Assembly: GCF_036324505.1 (NCBI RefSeq)
Contig: NC_086368.1
Location: forward strand, 20,000,378-20,064,377
Origin: Eleginops maclovinus
Taxonomy: Eukaryota > Chordata > Actinopteri > Perciformes > Eleginopidae
Length of the DNA: 64,000 bases
Reading direction: 5' to 3'
Shown here: positions 47,335-63,309 of the stretch, one piece after another
Position numbering within the stretch: position 1 is the first letter of the stretch
Layout: each line of letters starts with the position of its first letter
Program-made: the position numbers and the translations under genes
The notes under the pieces: model-generated
What the model saw: the letters and a program-made list of their open reading frames with translations, nothing else
What the model was told of the DNA's origin: nothing
Databases searched by the model: none

Positions 47335-50025
47335 TGCTTATGTGTGTAAGGTGTGAGTCTGCATGTATTACTCTGCAAAGGAATACTGTCTGATATGTCC
47401 AATGTGCCACAGTATGACAATCCATTAGCAGACCAACCCTGTTTTACATTTACCCCACTTCAATTAAACACAGCAAGATCTGATCTCTTAATAAAGCAGA
47501 ATTTGGTTTTGACTTTGATGATTTTTTTAAACACATGGCAGAAACAGTCACCGCCAGCTGGAATGTTAAACATTATTAAACTTGCCATTTACTTGTTGGA
47601 GTCTTATTTCACCATGTTAGTTTGCAATTTCCAGTGTTGGTAATAGTTAGTTTATTATTTTGTATTTTAGAATGCATAAGGGTTCCAGCTTAAACTGCTG
47701 TCTTTTTTTCCTTTAGTTTTGATGTTTTGTTTAGCTTTGACAGCTACGTACCCATAAGCTTGTCCCATTTAACAAACAACTTCAAATCCCATCAGATTTG
47801 TTTTGTAAAGCTATTTATCCCAAGTCATGTACATTTAATGCAGCATGTATGCAACTGTACAGTGGTGTGAAGTTTAGTTTAATTTCTCTATGATTGGAGC
47901 ACTGAGAGAAGGGGCAGACTTTTCAATAGGTTCATTGGTCATCACTTCGAACATATATTATGGTGTAAGTAAGCAACTTACACTAACTTACTTACTTAAA
48001 GTTAGCCGGTTGTTTTGTTCACAACTCCTTTCTACTATATCTCTTAGAGGCAAAATACATCAGGTTGTTATTGTGTTTAATTTCAGATGAAAAGGGGATT
48101 TTCTTGAAAAGTGTGCTACAGCGCCCCCTTCTGGTTTGAAACACAGAGTCAAAGAGGTGATAAATTAAATGTCAAAGGTCAGCCGTGACGCGGCAGCCTC
48201 TACTGAGGGAAAGATTATGTAAGCCTCCTTTTAATAAAAAAAAACAAAAACAAAAAAAACGGAGTAAAATGCGGTGTCACTGGAAACAGTAGACTGTGAG
48301 TTTAGAGGCCTGAAAACAAAGTTAACAATAGCGTCAAACAGGTGGAGGAGCTTGTTTCCCCTTGTAGCTAATGATATTAGCTGAGGAGTTTTAGTAAGTG
48401 TAAGCTAGGTTGTTTGCCAACCGCCATTAAAATATAAGAAGTGTAAGCTAGCAGCACATGGACATCTGTCAACAAACATATTACCATCAGTGCTGCGCAT
48501 GCATTGGGACTTTATGGATAATTCATCTCGACCAAAGAAATGAAAATACACTTGGACGTCAAAAACGTGAGTCAAAAACATCCTCTCTGTTTGTCTGTCT
48601 GTCTGTCTGAGTTTGCCTTTCTGCTTGCTGTTTAAATGCATTTCTGTTGCTCTTTGTTTATTAGTTTTGAAAAAAAGCTTCCAGGTCCTATTTTCCAGCC
48701 TTTTGTCTGCATGGACATAGTTGTTGGATTTCGTGCTATTTTGTTTAATATATTAGTCGACATCATGCTAATAATAATCTTTGTGTCTGATGTGGCACAC
48801 ATCAGACACAAAGACAAAGACAAAGACAATTACTGCTCAGTTAATTACTGAGGATTAAAAAATATACAGTGTTTTACATAAATATTTTAATATAGGATCA
48901 TTTTAGTTCTGATCAATGCGTCAGTTTAAAATGTTACTGGACAAGAAGGGCATACCTGTTGTTTGTAAATGTTAGTGCTCTTTCCATTTTAGACTAAAAC
49001 GTTTATAAAAAGGTTTTTAACTGAAAGTTCTTAGTTGATTTGAAAATGTAATTTGTTCAATGGCTTTTATATCATGTGAAGCATGATATTTGGTATGGAT
49101 TTGGAGTCACTTTGTCACAGTCCTTGGTTGCTATTTTGCTAGACTTTTGAGTATTTCTTTTATTATATATTATAATGTTTTTGTGCTGTGAGCAATGAGC
49201 TAGAAGACACTTGGCTGCTGGCCTTGTAGGCTGATTTGTTCATATGTTTGGATAAATTGTGTAAGTCATGTATTTTATACATGCAATTGATGTAAACCTT
49301 TACATTTGTGTTTATTTATTTATTTTTATTGTTAAATTATCTTTAACATTTTTAGTACTGATCTGTTTCTGTAGGCTTACTCTCAGAAAATAAGATTTGT
49401 GGTACTAAAATATTTGCATGATGTGAGAATAAACACAAATGGTGTGTAAGTCATATAATATGTGCATTGTTTATTTTGGGTTTTTGGGTAGGCCTACACC
49501 TAGATAAAATAAAAGTATTCAAAAACACATTTCCTGCAATTAAATCCTACCTAATGAGGTTATAATGCTCTGCTTTTTAGTTACAGTTTCAGAGGGCTGT
49601 GGATTTATTTAAATGGTTACGGTTAAGGCTATTTTGGAGGCTTTTATTTGTGGTGTCGTTACTGTAAACTATGTTGCATCAAACTGAGCAGTGTTTGTAA
49701 TGTTATGTCCAGAGTCTCCAGACCATATCCTGGAAGACTGAAATATAATTATCTGTCAGTATAATGACATTTTATTTAATAGCACCTCAAACTACTGCCT
49801 TAAAATGGCCAACAATTTCGACCAACACCTTACTTTAATAGTAAAAAGAAGAAACATTATAACCTTCATGAAGGCAGGATTATTTAAAAGGCCCTTGCAT
49901 CAGACTGTCAGTCTAACCTAGCTAGCTAGTTTTTAATAAACTGGTAGTTGTCATTTAATAAAACAGGACATCCTATGTTTTTTAAGGATACAGCTGAAGC
50001 ATCACAGACTGAATAACAATATGCA

Positions 50026-50027
<2 letters not shown>
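47332..50027. other. Gene-free stretch
   Basis: AT-rich sequence with a short (TGTC)n near 48594 and a (GACAAA)n near 48812. No exon recognised. Confidence 0.4.

Positions 50028-50098
<71 letters not shown>
50028..50098. repeat. (CA)n microsatellite
   Basis: About 35 CA units; inverted partner at 50.24 kb. Confidence 0.97.
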
Positions 50099-50236
50099 AT
50101 AATGGAGATGGACGGCACTCATTTCCTCAAACGTAATCTAACGCGTGTATGTACTGGTGTGCTGCTTAAACCGAGAATGTCGGTTTGCTATTCAATGATT
50201 CTTTATGCTTGTTACATGTGTTTTGTTGATTTGATT

Positions 50237-50239
<3 letters not shown>

Positions 50240-50311
<72 letters not shown>
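50240..50311. repeat. (TG)n microsatellite
   Basis: About 36 TG units. Confidence 0.97.
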
Positions 50312-50313
<2 letters not shown>

Positions 50314-51009
50314 TTTGCTCTCCGACTAAGCCATCATGGCTCCCCCCTCATCATGCCCGACAGGTGTTATTACATTGAAATGAGAGCAGTGATGTATGCA
50401 TCTGTAATGTGGACCTGTCCTCTTCTGCTTGATGGAATCTGACGCCTCTCATTATCATGACGCGTTTGAGAAAAGAACAAAGTACCGACTCTTTGCCTGA
50501 AGTGCTGCTCATAAGGCATTATGAAGCGTCGTAAGCACATTTTATGAAGGCATTGACGAAAAGTGACACGTCCCATTTTAAAAAATCTTTCAAAGGGCTA
50601 ACAAATCCAGTGTCAGTTCTGTTTAGTTTCTGTTGCAATGTGGATTCAGGATAATAAAGTACCTGAGCAGAGTCAAATGATTGTGACAGAATAATGCCTT
50701 TTATTCAGATTTGACTAATAAAACAGTGTCACCAGCTACTCATATAAACACTATCCTTTATAAAAGAAGAGAGCAGTCAAATGTATTGCAGAGTTATGAA
50801 TGGTATTTGTGAAAATAATCGAACACCCCATAATAGAAAACAACCGCTACTCCTCTGCTCTTCTTCTCGTCATAGAGAAATAACTTGTCTACTTCACTCG
50901 GGCTGCTAATAAAGAATTATCTTACAATTTGAACAGTAATTCGGCAATAAAACTCTTGATGAAATGTCTATCCCAGTTTTTCAAAGTGAAGTTATTAATG
51001 TGTTGATTC

Positions 51010-51210
51010 GTCAATCCAAAACCCACATTGTTTTGCTTTAATATGATATAAAACACTGGAAAAGCAGGAAATTCTCATCATGGACAACCTGAAAACAGAA
51101 ATGTCTGCTGTTTCTGTGTTAAGAATTAGTCTCTAAGTTATGATTAATTGATTATCAAAATAGTGTCCAATTATTTTGATGTTGTTTCACTAATATTTGC
51201 ATCTCTACAT
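51010..51210. mobile_element. Degraded hAT-like MITE fragment
   Basis: CAATCCAAAACCCACATTG, AAAAGCAGGAAATTCTCATC and GATTAATTGATTATCAAAAT in order, ending GCATCTCTAC, follow the layout of the same GGGCTGCAAC-type fish element. It is strongly mutated. Confidence 0.5.
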
Positions 51211-52841
51211 TAAACCCAAACCTGGTTTGCTCAAATCTGATCCAAATGTTTAGAAATGCAATCTGATTCTGCAAAAACACACATATTTTATAATACTGTT
51301 GACTATATTAGTAGCGTTTTGACTGGCAAACAGATTTTCTTTGCATCCCACCTTGAGGACAACTTCTTATTCAGTTCACATGTCATGGTGACTGATTTGT
51401 AAAAAAACACAAAGCCCTCTCTTGTGTCCTCCTTTTGTAGGTGATTAATAAGCTTTTGATTTGGTATTATCCTATCCAGTGGTTGTTGTGCCACAGAGAC
51501 CCCGAAGAATAAGAAGATTTTCGTTCCTAACAAACTACGGCTGCAGATTTGACTTCTGTGGCACTGTGAACACAAATGAGCACTAATGAAATAAAACATA
51601 AAGACTTTCTTTTCTTGCACAAAGAGAAGAAACAAAACGGGGCAAGACAAAAGAAACAAAAAACTGAATATATCCTTTATGCAGAGTAGTGAACATTTTT
51701 ATCCTGGGGACTTTTGTTGGGGTCAAGGTCACCATCTCTTGCCTACATATCATTTTTAGCCTAAATCGTTTGTTCTTACATTTGTGCTTTCTCTCTTTTT
51801 ATAAATTCCTTGTGACTGTTACACGCCATTTTGGGGAATTTCAGATAGCTTTTTGACTAGCACATAAAATCAACAGGCAAAGGTTTTGTCTTTAAATATG
51901 TCTCTCAAAACGTCATGCAGTTGCTTTTAATCTACCAGTGAATTATGCAGCGCGCAACAGCTCGGCTTTACACTTTATCTTCACTTATCTTTGAACATCT
52001 AAACACTTATGATTGCCAAGCCACAGACATGTTGGCCTCTGCCTGAACATCTGTCTCATTCCAATTCAGTCCAACTTTATTCACAGCAAAACAGATGTGA
52101 TGACTTTGAAGCATTCGCCCGAGCTGCTGAGTAATACAGCGAGTTTATGTGATACAATTATTCGTGATGTGATAGTAAATAGTGTTTGCTCGCTGCTGGG
52201 CTTTTATGCTGCACTTTGTGGTTTAGAGGGAACAGGTCAGTCTGGATCGCTCCTGTTGTGGCAGTCTGTCCTGGGATAATGCAAATGTTAGGCTATATAT
52301 TTAAAGTTTTAAATATTTTTTGGTTACAAGATTTGAATGTATGGATCCAAGCTTTTTTTTTCTTCTGTATTTCCATTTTTTGCATCAATTAAATGTGGAT
52401 GCGTATCGATTAATTTTGGAAAGAATAGTTCCTGGACAGGTTTACGTTTTGGACACTGTGTGAGGAAGTGCTGCTTTGTCTATACTGCAGTTCCTCCCCA
52501 ATGTTGGCACAGGAGCGGGGCCCACAAAGCCAGCTCGCCCTGGATAAGAGGCTCATCTGGGTGTTTCCTCTCACAGTACCTGGGAAAGCTCAATGTACTA
52601 AACACAGTCTTGACTTACCTATATAGATTAGGGGCGGGTAACATGGCCCTAAAATAATATTATTTCAGGGTCTTTTTCCAACAAAACTGCTTTTAAAAAT
52701 GTATTCAAGAAAAATTGCATCAAAATACAGTTTGAAATAAGAGCATACATGTATAGTTTGACTTTTTATACAACATAAACCTTGTTTAACTCACACACTC
52801 TGCGTTTCTAAAAAAATTAGGCTGGTATTATTGTGCCTTGT

Positions 52842-53607
52842 GGGGCGACAGTGGCTCAGTCTGTAGGGCCTTGAGACCGAAAGGTCGCTGGTTCGCGTCC
52901 CTGAGTGGACTGGTAGCTGGAGAGGTGCTAGTTCTCCTCCTGGGCACTGCCGAGGTGCCCTTGAGCAAGGCACCGAACCCCAAACTGCTCCCTGGCGCCC
53001 GTCACGACTGGCTGCCTCTCCAAAAACTAAATTTGTGTGTATTTGTACTGTGTGGTGTATAACAACAAATGCATGTTCAGCTTATATACCGTAATTTCCG
53101 GACTATAAGTCGCTACTTTTTGCACAAGCTTTGAACCCTGCGGCTTATAGTCCGGTGCGGCTTTTCTATGGATTTTTCAGGATTTTTGTGATATCGTAAG
53201 AGGTTTTGTTTTGGTTTGTTCCGCTGTTGTACGGCACTACTTGGCCTGGCGGAAGGGCATGTGATCAGACACACAGTCACGGGGGAAAAGAGTGGTATGT
53301 TGGTCACATGTCCGTCCGCCAGGCAAAGTAGTGCCGTACGAATTAGCGCGTAAAAGAGACTAGATTAGCAAGAGCAAGACGAGTACCGTAATTTCCGGAC
53401 TATAAGCCGTTACTTTTTGCACAAGCTTTGAACCCTGCGGCTTATAGTCTGGTGCGGCTAATGTATGAACAAACAGATTTCCCCCTAATTTTAGCTTGTG
53501 CGGCTAATATTCAGGTGCGCCTTGTAGTCCGGAAAATACGTTACCTGTACTGTGTGTGTAGAAAAAAACTGAATTTCTCCCTAGAGGGATAAATAAAGGT
53601 TCATCTT
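52842..53607 (+). mobile_element. tRNA-derived SINE, copy 2, interrupted by a MITE
   Basis: The head GGGGCGACAGTGGCTCAGTC (A box), the B box GGTTCGCGTCC and the body GCCGAGGTGCCCTTGAGCAA match the 36.1-kb copy. At 53086 it is broken by the MITE at 53087-53543. The SINE then resumes with TGTACTGTGTGTGTAG and its tail GAATTTCTCCCTAGAGGGAT and AAATAAAGG. Confidence 0.85.
53087..53543. mobile_element. Palindromic MITE nested in the SINE
   Basis: The left end TACCGTAATTTCCGGACTAT is mirrored by the right end (TAGTCCGGAAAATACGTTA). Inside, GTACGGCACTAC with GGCCTGGCGGA (about 53230-53252) pairs with TCCGCCAGGC and GTAGTGCCGTAC (about 53315-53340), making a long foldback. A second direct copy of the left-end motif starts at 53384. 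It is a non-coding DNA-transposon derivative of a kind common in teleosts; the superfamily is not determined. Confidence 0.75.
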
Positions 53608-54521
53608 CTCTTTATGCTGTATGAACACATATCAGTAGTTCCATGCAAACACCGATGCATTGTCACAGTTACATTTTTCCTTTAATGCCAATCACACTGC
53701 TGAGTTGATCATTTGCTGGTTACTGGCTGCTATACATTTCACTAAGATGACAAGAATTCAACGTACATGTTGCTCATCAGCGTTATATATTTTGTTCTTC
53801 TGCTCTTAAGACCTCTCCTACTAAAGATTTATCTTGCACTTTATTTATTCCAAAAGTGTTTGCATCAAAAAACAACCTTGCATTCACAGCAATGTTTTCT
53901 GTAATCATGTTTTATGGTCATAGTAGTTAGAAAAAAAGCTGTTTTTTTTATACACTTACTATATCATTTGTGCTCTAGACCTCTTGACATCGCTCCATTT
54001 GACTATTTAGGTTTTATGCTGCCTACATTGAAAAAATCCTCAAACCTTTGCTTAAGTGAGTGGCCAATTCTTATTAGACAGAGGATGTCTGCTATGATTA
54101 CATAATGGCGGCACTCCAGGTAAACATTTCAAGCAACACTGAGTAAAGTTTTCCTGCCGTGTTTATGCCGTCAGTCTGATAGAACATTGTGAGTGCGAGC
54201 GTGTTGCTGTGTCTCTCGGAGACGGCTCGGGGTGAATTGCATGAAAGGACAGCTCAAGTGTATTAGCGAATAAAGTATACACATTTTATTACCCTTCATC
54301 CCTTTATCTGAGGATGTGAAAGGGTCTATTCACTCGACTGGGCTTATGCAGTGCACGAACAAGCAGCCAGTCCCGCGTGTGCTGGCTCAGTTTGTCCATG
54401 TTCGCTCCAACAATTGAGAGGGACAAAGGTGAACCAACTGATTTGTTGCAGTCGCTAAAATAATAGAGCAATTTCTTTCCCTAATGCTCATGGTCTGCTG
54501 TTGACTCACACAGACATTGGG

Positions 54522-54522
<1 letters not shown>

Positions 54523-54598
<76 letters not shown>

Positions 54599-54605
54599 TA
54601 CACAC
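54523..54605. repeat. (CA)n microsatellite
   Basis: About 36 CA units ending in CATACATACACAC. Confidence 0.97.
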
Positions 54606-55658
54606 GGCCAGGTCTGTTGAGAACAGGCCGTTCGCTCAAATCGTCCTCAAACAATGAAGTGCTGAACAGATCACATCAATCTCTCTCAAGAGAAATATTA
54701 GTTCCCCCCCCCTCCCCCCCCCCCACACATACTGGAGGAGGTTGTGATTTTAGGTACTGCGTTTGAGTGAGTGTATCTGTGGATGTGTGTGACAGTGTGC
54801 AGTGGAAAAAAGATACATTTCCAGCTTGTCTCGAATTTAGCTCGAGTCCCCCGCGATGCTGGCGAACACAGTCGGTGAGATTCCACTGCCATGACCGTCC
54901 CGCCGAGACATAAAACAACGTCTAACTGGCAACTCGCTGCACATCAATTACACCTTTATTTGTTGGCTGGAGGTTGGGTGGAGGAGGCCTTATTTTCCCA
55001 GCAGCTTAAAAAGGGATTTTACAGCAAGAGCAGTGCTGTGTATGATTTATATGTTATTTTAATAGCAGCAGTATCATCCCAAATGTACTTAACAGTGAGT
55101 AAATCAGATGTCTTCACCGTTGAATGCCACTTTAAAAGGTAGAAGAAGTTTTTTAAATATGGGAATTAGCTTTTTGAACGAGAGAGGAGCGAACGCTGAC
55201 TGATAAGACAGGTTTAAGGTTTAAAGAATTTTGTCTTTTTTTTGTCTAGTTTAAGATTTTTTTTCCCCCCAAGTCTTAAGAAAGGCATTCTCTCTCCCCC
55301 CCCCCCCCACACTAATCTCTGTATATTAGCTCTCAGGAAGGGAAAGCTCTCTCGGTGTGTTCTGGCTGTTTTAATATCTGTCAGCTTCATCCTGTGCTCC
55401 ATCCCTCGGCTTCCTCCTCTCTTATTTTGGCTCTCTGTTTCCTCCCGTCTTCATATTTTATCCCTTTGTTTGACTCCTCTGTCCCCGTCTCCGTTCACTC
55501 AATCAGTCCTCGTCAGCGGGCGGCGGCGGACAACTGCGTACATGCGGGGGGATGATGGGGTCGACGCCATTTAGTGCGTCGTCTTGGCATTCCTCTTCTC
55601 ACCCAGTGCTTTTTATCAGAGCAACCCAGGTTTCTTGACACTCCATATAAACACACTG

Positions 55659-59209
<3,551 letters not shown>

Positions 59210-59210
59210 C

Positions 59211-59212
<2 letters not shown>

Positions 59213-59307
<95 letters not shown>
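59213..59307. repeat. (CA)n microsatellite
   Basis: About 46 CA units with GC-containing edges (CACGCACAC). Confidence 0.97.
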
Positions 59308-59308
<1 letters not shown>

Positions 59309-59814
59309 AAAAATAACAATCTTAAAGGAATGTTTGGAAGACGGGATTTATTCGGTGCGTTAGGGACAACAATGTTTTCACATGTGTTCGCAGAGAGAAA
59401 AGCATACTTGAACGATATGTTATGTTTTTGCTATAGAAGAAATACATCTTTGATTCAATATTCATACAAAATGTTTAAGTGTGTCTTAAAATGATTAGGC
59501 TAACGCGAGATTTGCGTGTATAGAAATATTCAGGAGGAAAACAGCTGTGTGATTTGGGAGGATCAGATTAATTGAATTTGTTTAAATCTGATTTATCCAG
59601 TATTATAAGTCTCAGTGGTCTATGAATTTGGTTTCGGGCAATACAGATCTGAAAATGTGGTATTTTTTGTAGCATTATTTCATACGCAGCATTCTGGATG
59701 AGGTATGCCATTACTTTTTTTTTTTACAGTTGTCTACTGTGGGTAGGCTGTAAACACAATATTTATTCATATGTTAAAGATTAGATTAGACTAGCTGTTA
59801 GAACAGTATTTTTT

Positions 59815-59930
59815 TAAAATTGTATTTCGTTTTGCTACGTATTCTTCTTTCCGTGTCTTTGAATGCACCACATTCCTTGTACTGTATGTGTAACACTATT
59901 TGGTAATAAAACCGATTCTGACTCTGATGT
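59815..59930 (+). mobile_element. LINE 3' tail remnant
   Basis: GAATGCACCACATTCCTTGT, then GTAACACTATTTGGTAATAA and AACCGATTCTGACTCTGATG, is the characteristic 3' end of a 5'-truncated fish LINE with imperfect TCTGA tail repeats. Confidence 0.55.
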
Positions 59931-60725
59931 AATAAAATCCCTGTAGAGTGGTTGAAGAAAGTCCTACAGGAAGGTGGCAAAAAAATAAGTTGATTACAAT
60001 AATTGACAACCATGACTTAATAAGCTCTATGCAGCATCATTTACTATGCTTGCAGGGACCATGGTCAACTTGACTTTTAGCACTTATAGCACATTGTAAG
60101 TTTTCCCCTTGAAGATGGCACTTTTAATAAACCTAGAAACCACTTATATTATTTAATAAATGAGAATACTTCTAGCAATCTTTTCTTGCACTAAAAACCT
60201 GGATCATGGTTACATACAAATATAATGGTTTACCTTGAAAGGTGAAGGTTTTTATTTCCCTAGTTAATTAAAAAAAAATAATTCTGCAATTTCTGTTACC
60301 TTTTCTTTAACACGTGAGCTGGCTAAGTCTTTTAATATGTTAATTAAAGATATGTGGTTGAAAGAGTAGCTGAGTGAGTTGATCGTTAAAAATAGCAGAT
60401 TTCTGTTTAATGGACACTTCAACACTGTCTTTATCTTTAAAGCAAAACAATGATATAAAACTCTGGTCTCCCCAGGCCTCTGCCACCCTTCACCCCCCCC
60501 TCTCCTCTCCTTGCTGCTTCTTTTTCCTTTTCTTCACCTCTCCAGGCGGCATCTCTCACCCTCTCCACTTTCCTCTCCGCTTGTTTACAGTAAGCAGGTC
60601 GGAGCAGGATGATTTTACCTTTTATGGCCATTCCTCATCCACGGTAAAAGTGCACTAATACAACGGTATGTTACCCACCTCCCCCTCCTTATTCTGACCT
60701 CCTAGATGGGGTACCAGGGATTGGT

Positions 60726-60908
<183 letters not shown>

Positions 60909-61572
60909 ACGGACTGTGAAGCATTCAATTTCTGCTGTGTGGTAAAAGCACCTTTTTAAAAGGTTTCACTCGTCTGCATAGACAGATAGTGGCTGAGGTT
61001 TGTTTTGAATGTCTGGCTGTATAAAAAGCTCATCTCGCAAGTGTTTAGGTTAGACCGGGGGTCCCTATGTCGGACACACACACATACACACACACACTCA
61101 CAAAGCAGGCAGGTGTTACTGAGTAAGACCTGCTGTGAACACATCCAAGCATTAAAGGGAGGAATGAGTGTGCGCAGGAGGGAAACAGATGACATACGGC
61201 GCTGTGCAGGCGAAGTGAGCACAGGCGGGAAATGTCACGCTTCAAAGCAATCTTAATTACAGTTTTATACTTTAATTGGAAACACATTTATCAATAAGGA
61301 GTTTACTTCACAAAGTTGGCTCAACAGAAGTCATTGAGTACTAAACTGGGAATCACTTTCCATTGAATGAACTTTTTCTTACTTAAGCAATACCAAATCT
61401 ATATAAGTAATTCTATATACAAGAAATTACTGATAATCCGACGGTAATTTGCTACTTTACAATATATTAAAAGAAAATCCTAGTTAGGACACTAAGAGCA
61501 TATTTTAATTCCTTAAAGAGCATGTTGTAATTGTTCGGGACAATGTGACTTTTAACTTTCACAAAACCCCAG

Positions 61573-61725
61573 GATGATTTCCTATTCCTCCAACTTTACT
61601 CTGTGTTCCTTAAACCCATAGAGGAAGAATTTCCCTTGCGGAAGTGGAACATTTACCACCAGCTTCATGGTCATGTGTCCCTCTTGGACGAGATGTATGC
61701 TCGATATCTGGACACATCAGCATGA
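61573..61725 (+). CDS. Unrecognised terminal coding exon (50 codons and stop)
   Basis: A CCCCAG acceptor at 61567-61572 opens a frame beginning DDFLFLQLYSVFLKPIEEEF and continuing through RKWNIYHQLHGHVSLLDEMY to ARYLDTSA and TGA at 61723-61725. The composition (alternating acidic, aromatic and hydrophobic residues in a plausibly helical pattern) looks like real protein rather than chance translation. I do not recognise the family. It has no transmembrane segment and no cysteines. The upstream exons are not evident in the preceding sequence, and a LINE begins about 30-35 bp after the stop. It could be the last exon of a gene with long introns or a stranded relic of a lost gene. Confidence 0.45.
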   Translation, partial: DDFLFLQLYSVFLKPIEEEFPLRKWNIYHQLHGHVSLLDEMYARYLDTSA

Positions 61726-61759
61726 AATTGCCAGGAGTCAACCAGGACTACAAAAATAA

Positions 61760-62888
61760 TTGATTGGAAGAGTCCTACAAGATGTAGCTCTTTCACTGGA
61801 CCCCCTGCAGTTTGCCTACAGGGCAAACAGGTCCATGGATGATGCCATCTCCCTCACCCTCCACACTGCCCTTTCCCACCTCCCTCACCCTCCCTCACCC
61901 TCCACACTGCCCTTTTCCACCTGGACCAGAGGAACACTTATGTGAGAATGCTGTTCATTGACTACAGTTCAGCATTCAACACCATTGTGCCTCATCATTA
62001 AGCTCAGGGACCTCGGGCTCAACAGCGCCCTCTGTGACTGGATCCTGAGCTTCCTGACGGGCAGATCCCAGGCAGTGCGGATGGGGAACATCACATCCTC
62101 CACCTTGACCCTCAACACCGGAGCCCCTCAGGGTTGTGTGCTCAGCCCTCTCCTCTACTGCCTGTTCACGCACGACTGCGGGGCCACACACAGCTCCAAC
62201 ACCATCATCAAGTTTGCTGACGACATGACCGTCATCGGCCTGATCACAGACGGCGACGAGACGGCGTACAGAGAGGAGGTCCGAGCCCTGACATCTTGGT
62301 GCCAATAACCTCCATCTCAACGTCAGCAAAACAAAGGAGCTGATTGTGGACTACAGGAAGAGGCAGAGAGAGGCACACACACCCATCACCATCGACGGGA
62401 CTCCTGTGGAGAGAGTCAGCAGCTTCAGGTTCCTCGGGGTAAACATCAGTGAGGACCTGACATGGACACATCACACCAGGGTCATATCCAAGACGGCTCG
62501 ACAGCGGCTCTTCTTCCTCCGCAGGCTGCGGAAGTTCAACATGGACTCCAGGTTTCTCTGCAACTTCTACAGGTGCACCATTGAGAGTATCCTGACTGGC
62601 TGCATCACCACCTGGTATGGCAGTTGCACCGCCCTCAACTGTAAGACTCTACAGAGAGTGGTAAAAACTGCTCAGCACATTACCAGGACGGAGCTGCCAT
62701 CCATGGAGGACCTCTACACCAAGCGGTGTAGGAAAAAGGCCGGTAGGATAATAAAGGACCCCCATCACCCCAGCTACAATCTGTTCTGTCTGCTGCCGTC
62801 TGGCAGACGGTACCGCAGCATCCGGACCAAGACCACCAGACTCAGGGACAGTTTTATACCACAGGCTATAAGACTGCTGAACTCCTGA
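61760..62888 (+). pseudogene. LINE reverse transcriptase, frameshifted
   Basis: Motifs in order: [30 protein letters not shown] at about 61949-61983 (first catalytic Asp); [30 protein letters not shown] (the YxDD-equivalent box, both Asp present); DYRKRQREAHTPITIDG; FRFLGVNISEDLTW; CTIESILTGCITTWYG; LPSGRRYRSIRTKTTRLRDS. The frame breaks near 61985-61995 (IVP to KL junction) and at about 62302 after SWCQ, where roughly 5 bp are missing relative to the family. A CCCTCACC-type duplication at about 61854-61920 also disturbs the early frame. It is non-functional. Confidence 0.88.
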
Positions 62889-62908
62889 GCTCTGTGAATG
62901 TCTACTCA

Positions 62909-63021
62909 CATCTGTTATAGTACACATATATATATATATATTATACATATCTGCCATATACATCTGTTTATAGTACACATATATATATATTATACATATC
63001 TGCCATATACATCTGTTTATA
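62909..63021. repeat. Roughly 50-bp tandem repeat in the LINE 3' UTR
   Basis: Units at 62909-62960 and 62961-63009 share CATCTGTT(T)ATAGTACACA, an (AT)n core and TTATACATATCTGCCATATA; a partial third unit starts at 63010. Confidence 0.8.
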
Positions 63022-63309
63022 CGTAATATATGCATCTGTCCATACCTCCTCATTCAACAGTGAAAAGTATTTAACTTACTGTACAGTGTATTTAAATACT
63101 TTCAATGTATTCCACATTTGTATATATTTCACATCCTTACATCTTTATTGTTGTTATTGTACATTTTCTTCTCTCTTTTTGCACTATTTTATTTATTTTA
63201 TTTGCACCATGTATGTTGAGTTGTTGGAGGAGCATGGGATATAAGATTTTCATTGCCAACATATGCGTTGTATATGCTGTGCATATGACCAATAAAACCT
63301 TGAAACCTT

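Larger units (their letters stand above)
61755..63309 (+). mobile_element. 5'-truncated L2/CR1-like LINE
   Basis: It starts inside the reverse transcriptase ([16 protein letters not shown]) and continues through the palm and thumb to the ORF2 stop at 62888. A 3' UTR of about 400 bp follows, with AT-rich tandem repeats and a tail reading TGTGCATATGACCAATAAAA. No RNase H or endonuclease is present in the part retained. The clade is judged from motif style only. Confidence 0.85.

Noticed and set aside
52842..52915. A tRNA gene
   Set aside because: The tRNA-like head with A and B boxes is fused to the SINE body seen also at 36.1 kb and lacks a proper cloverleaf; it is a SINE head.
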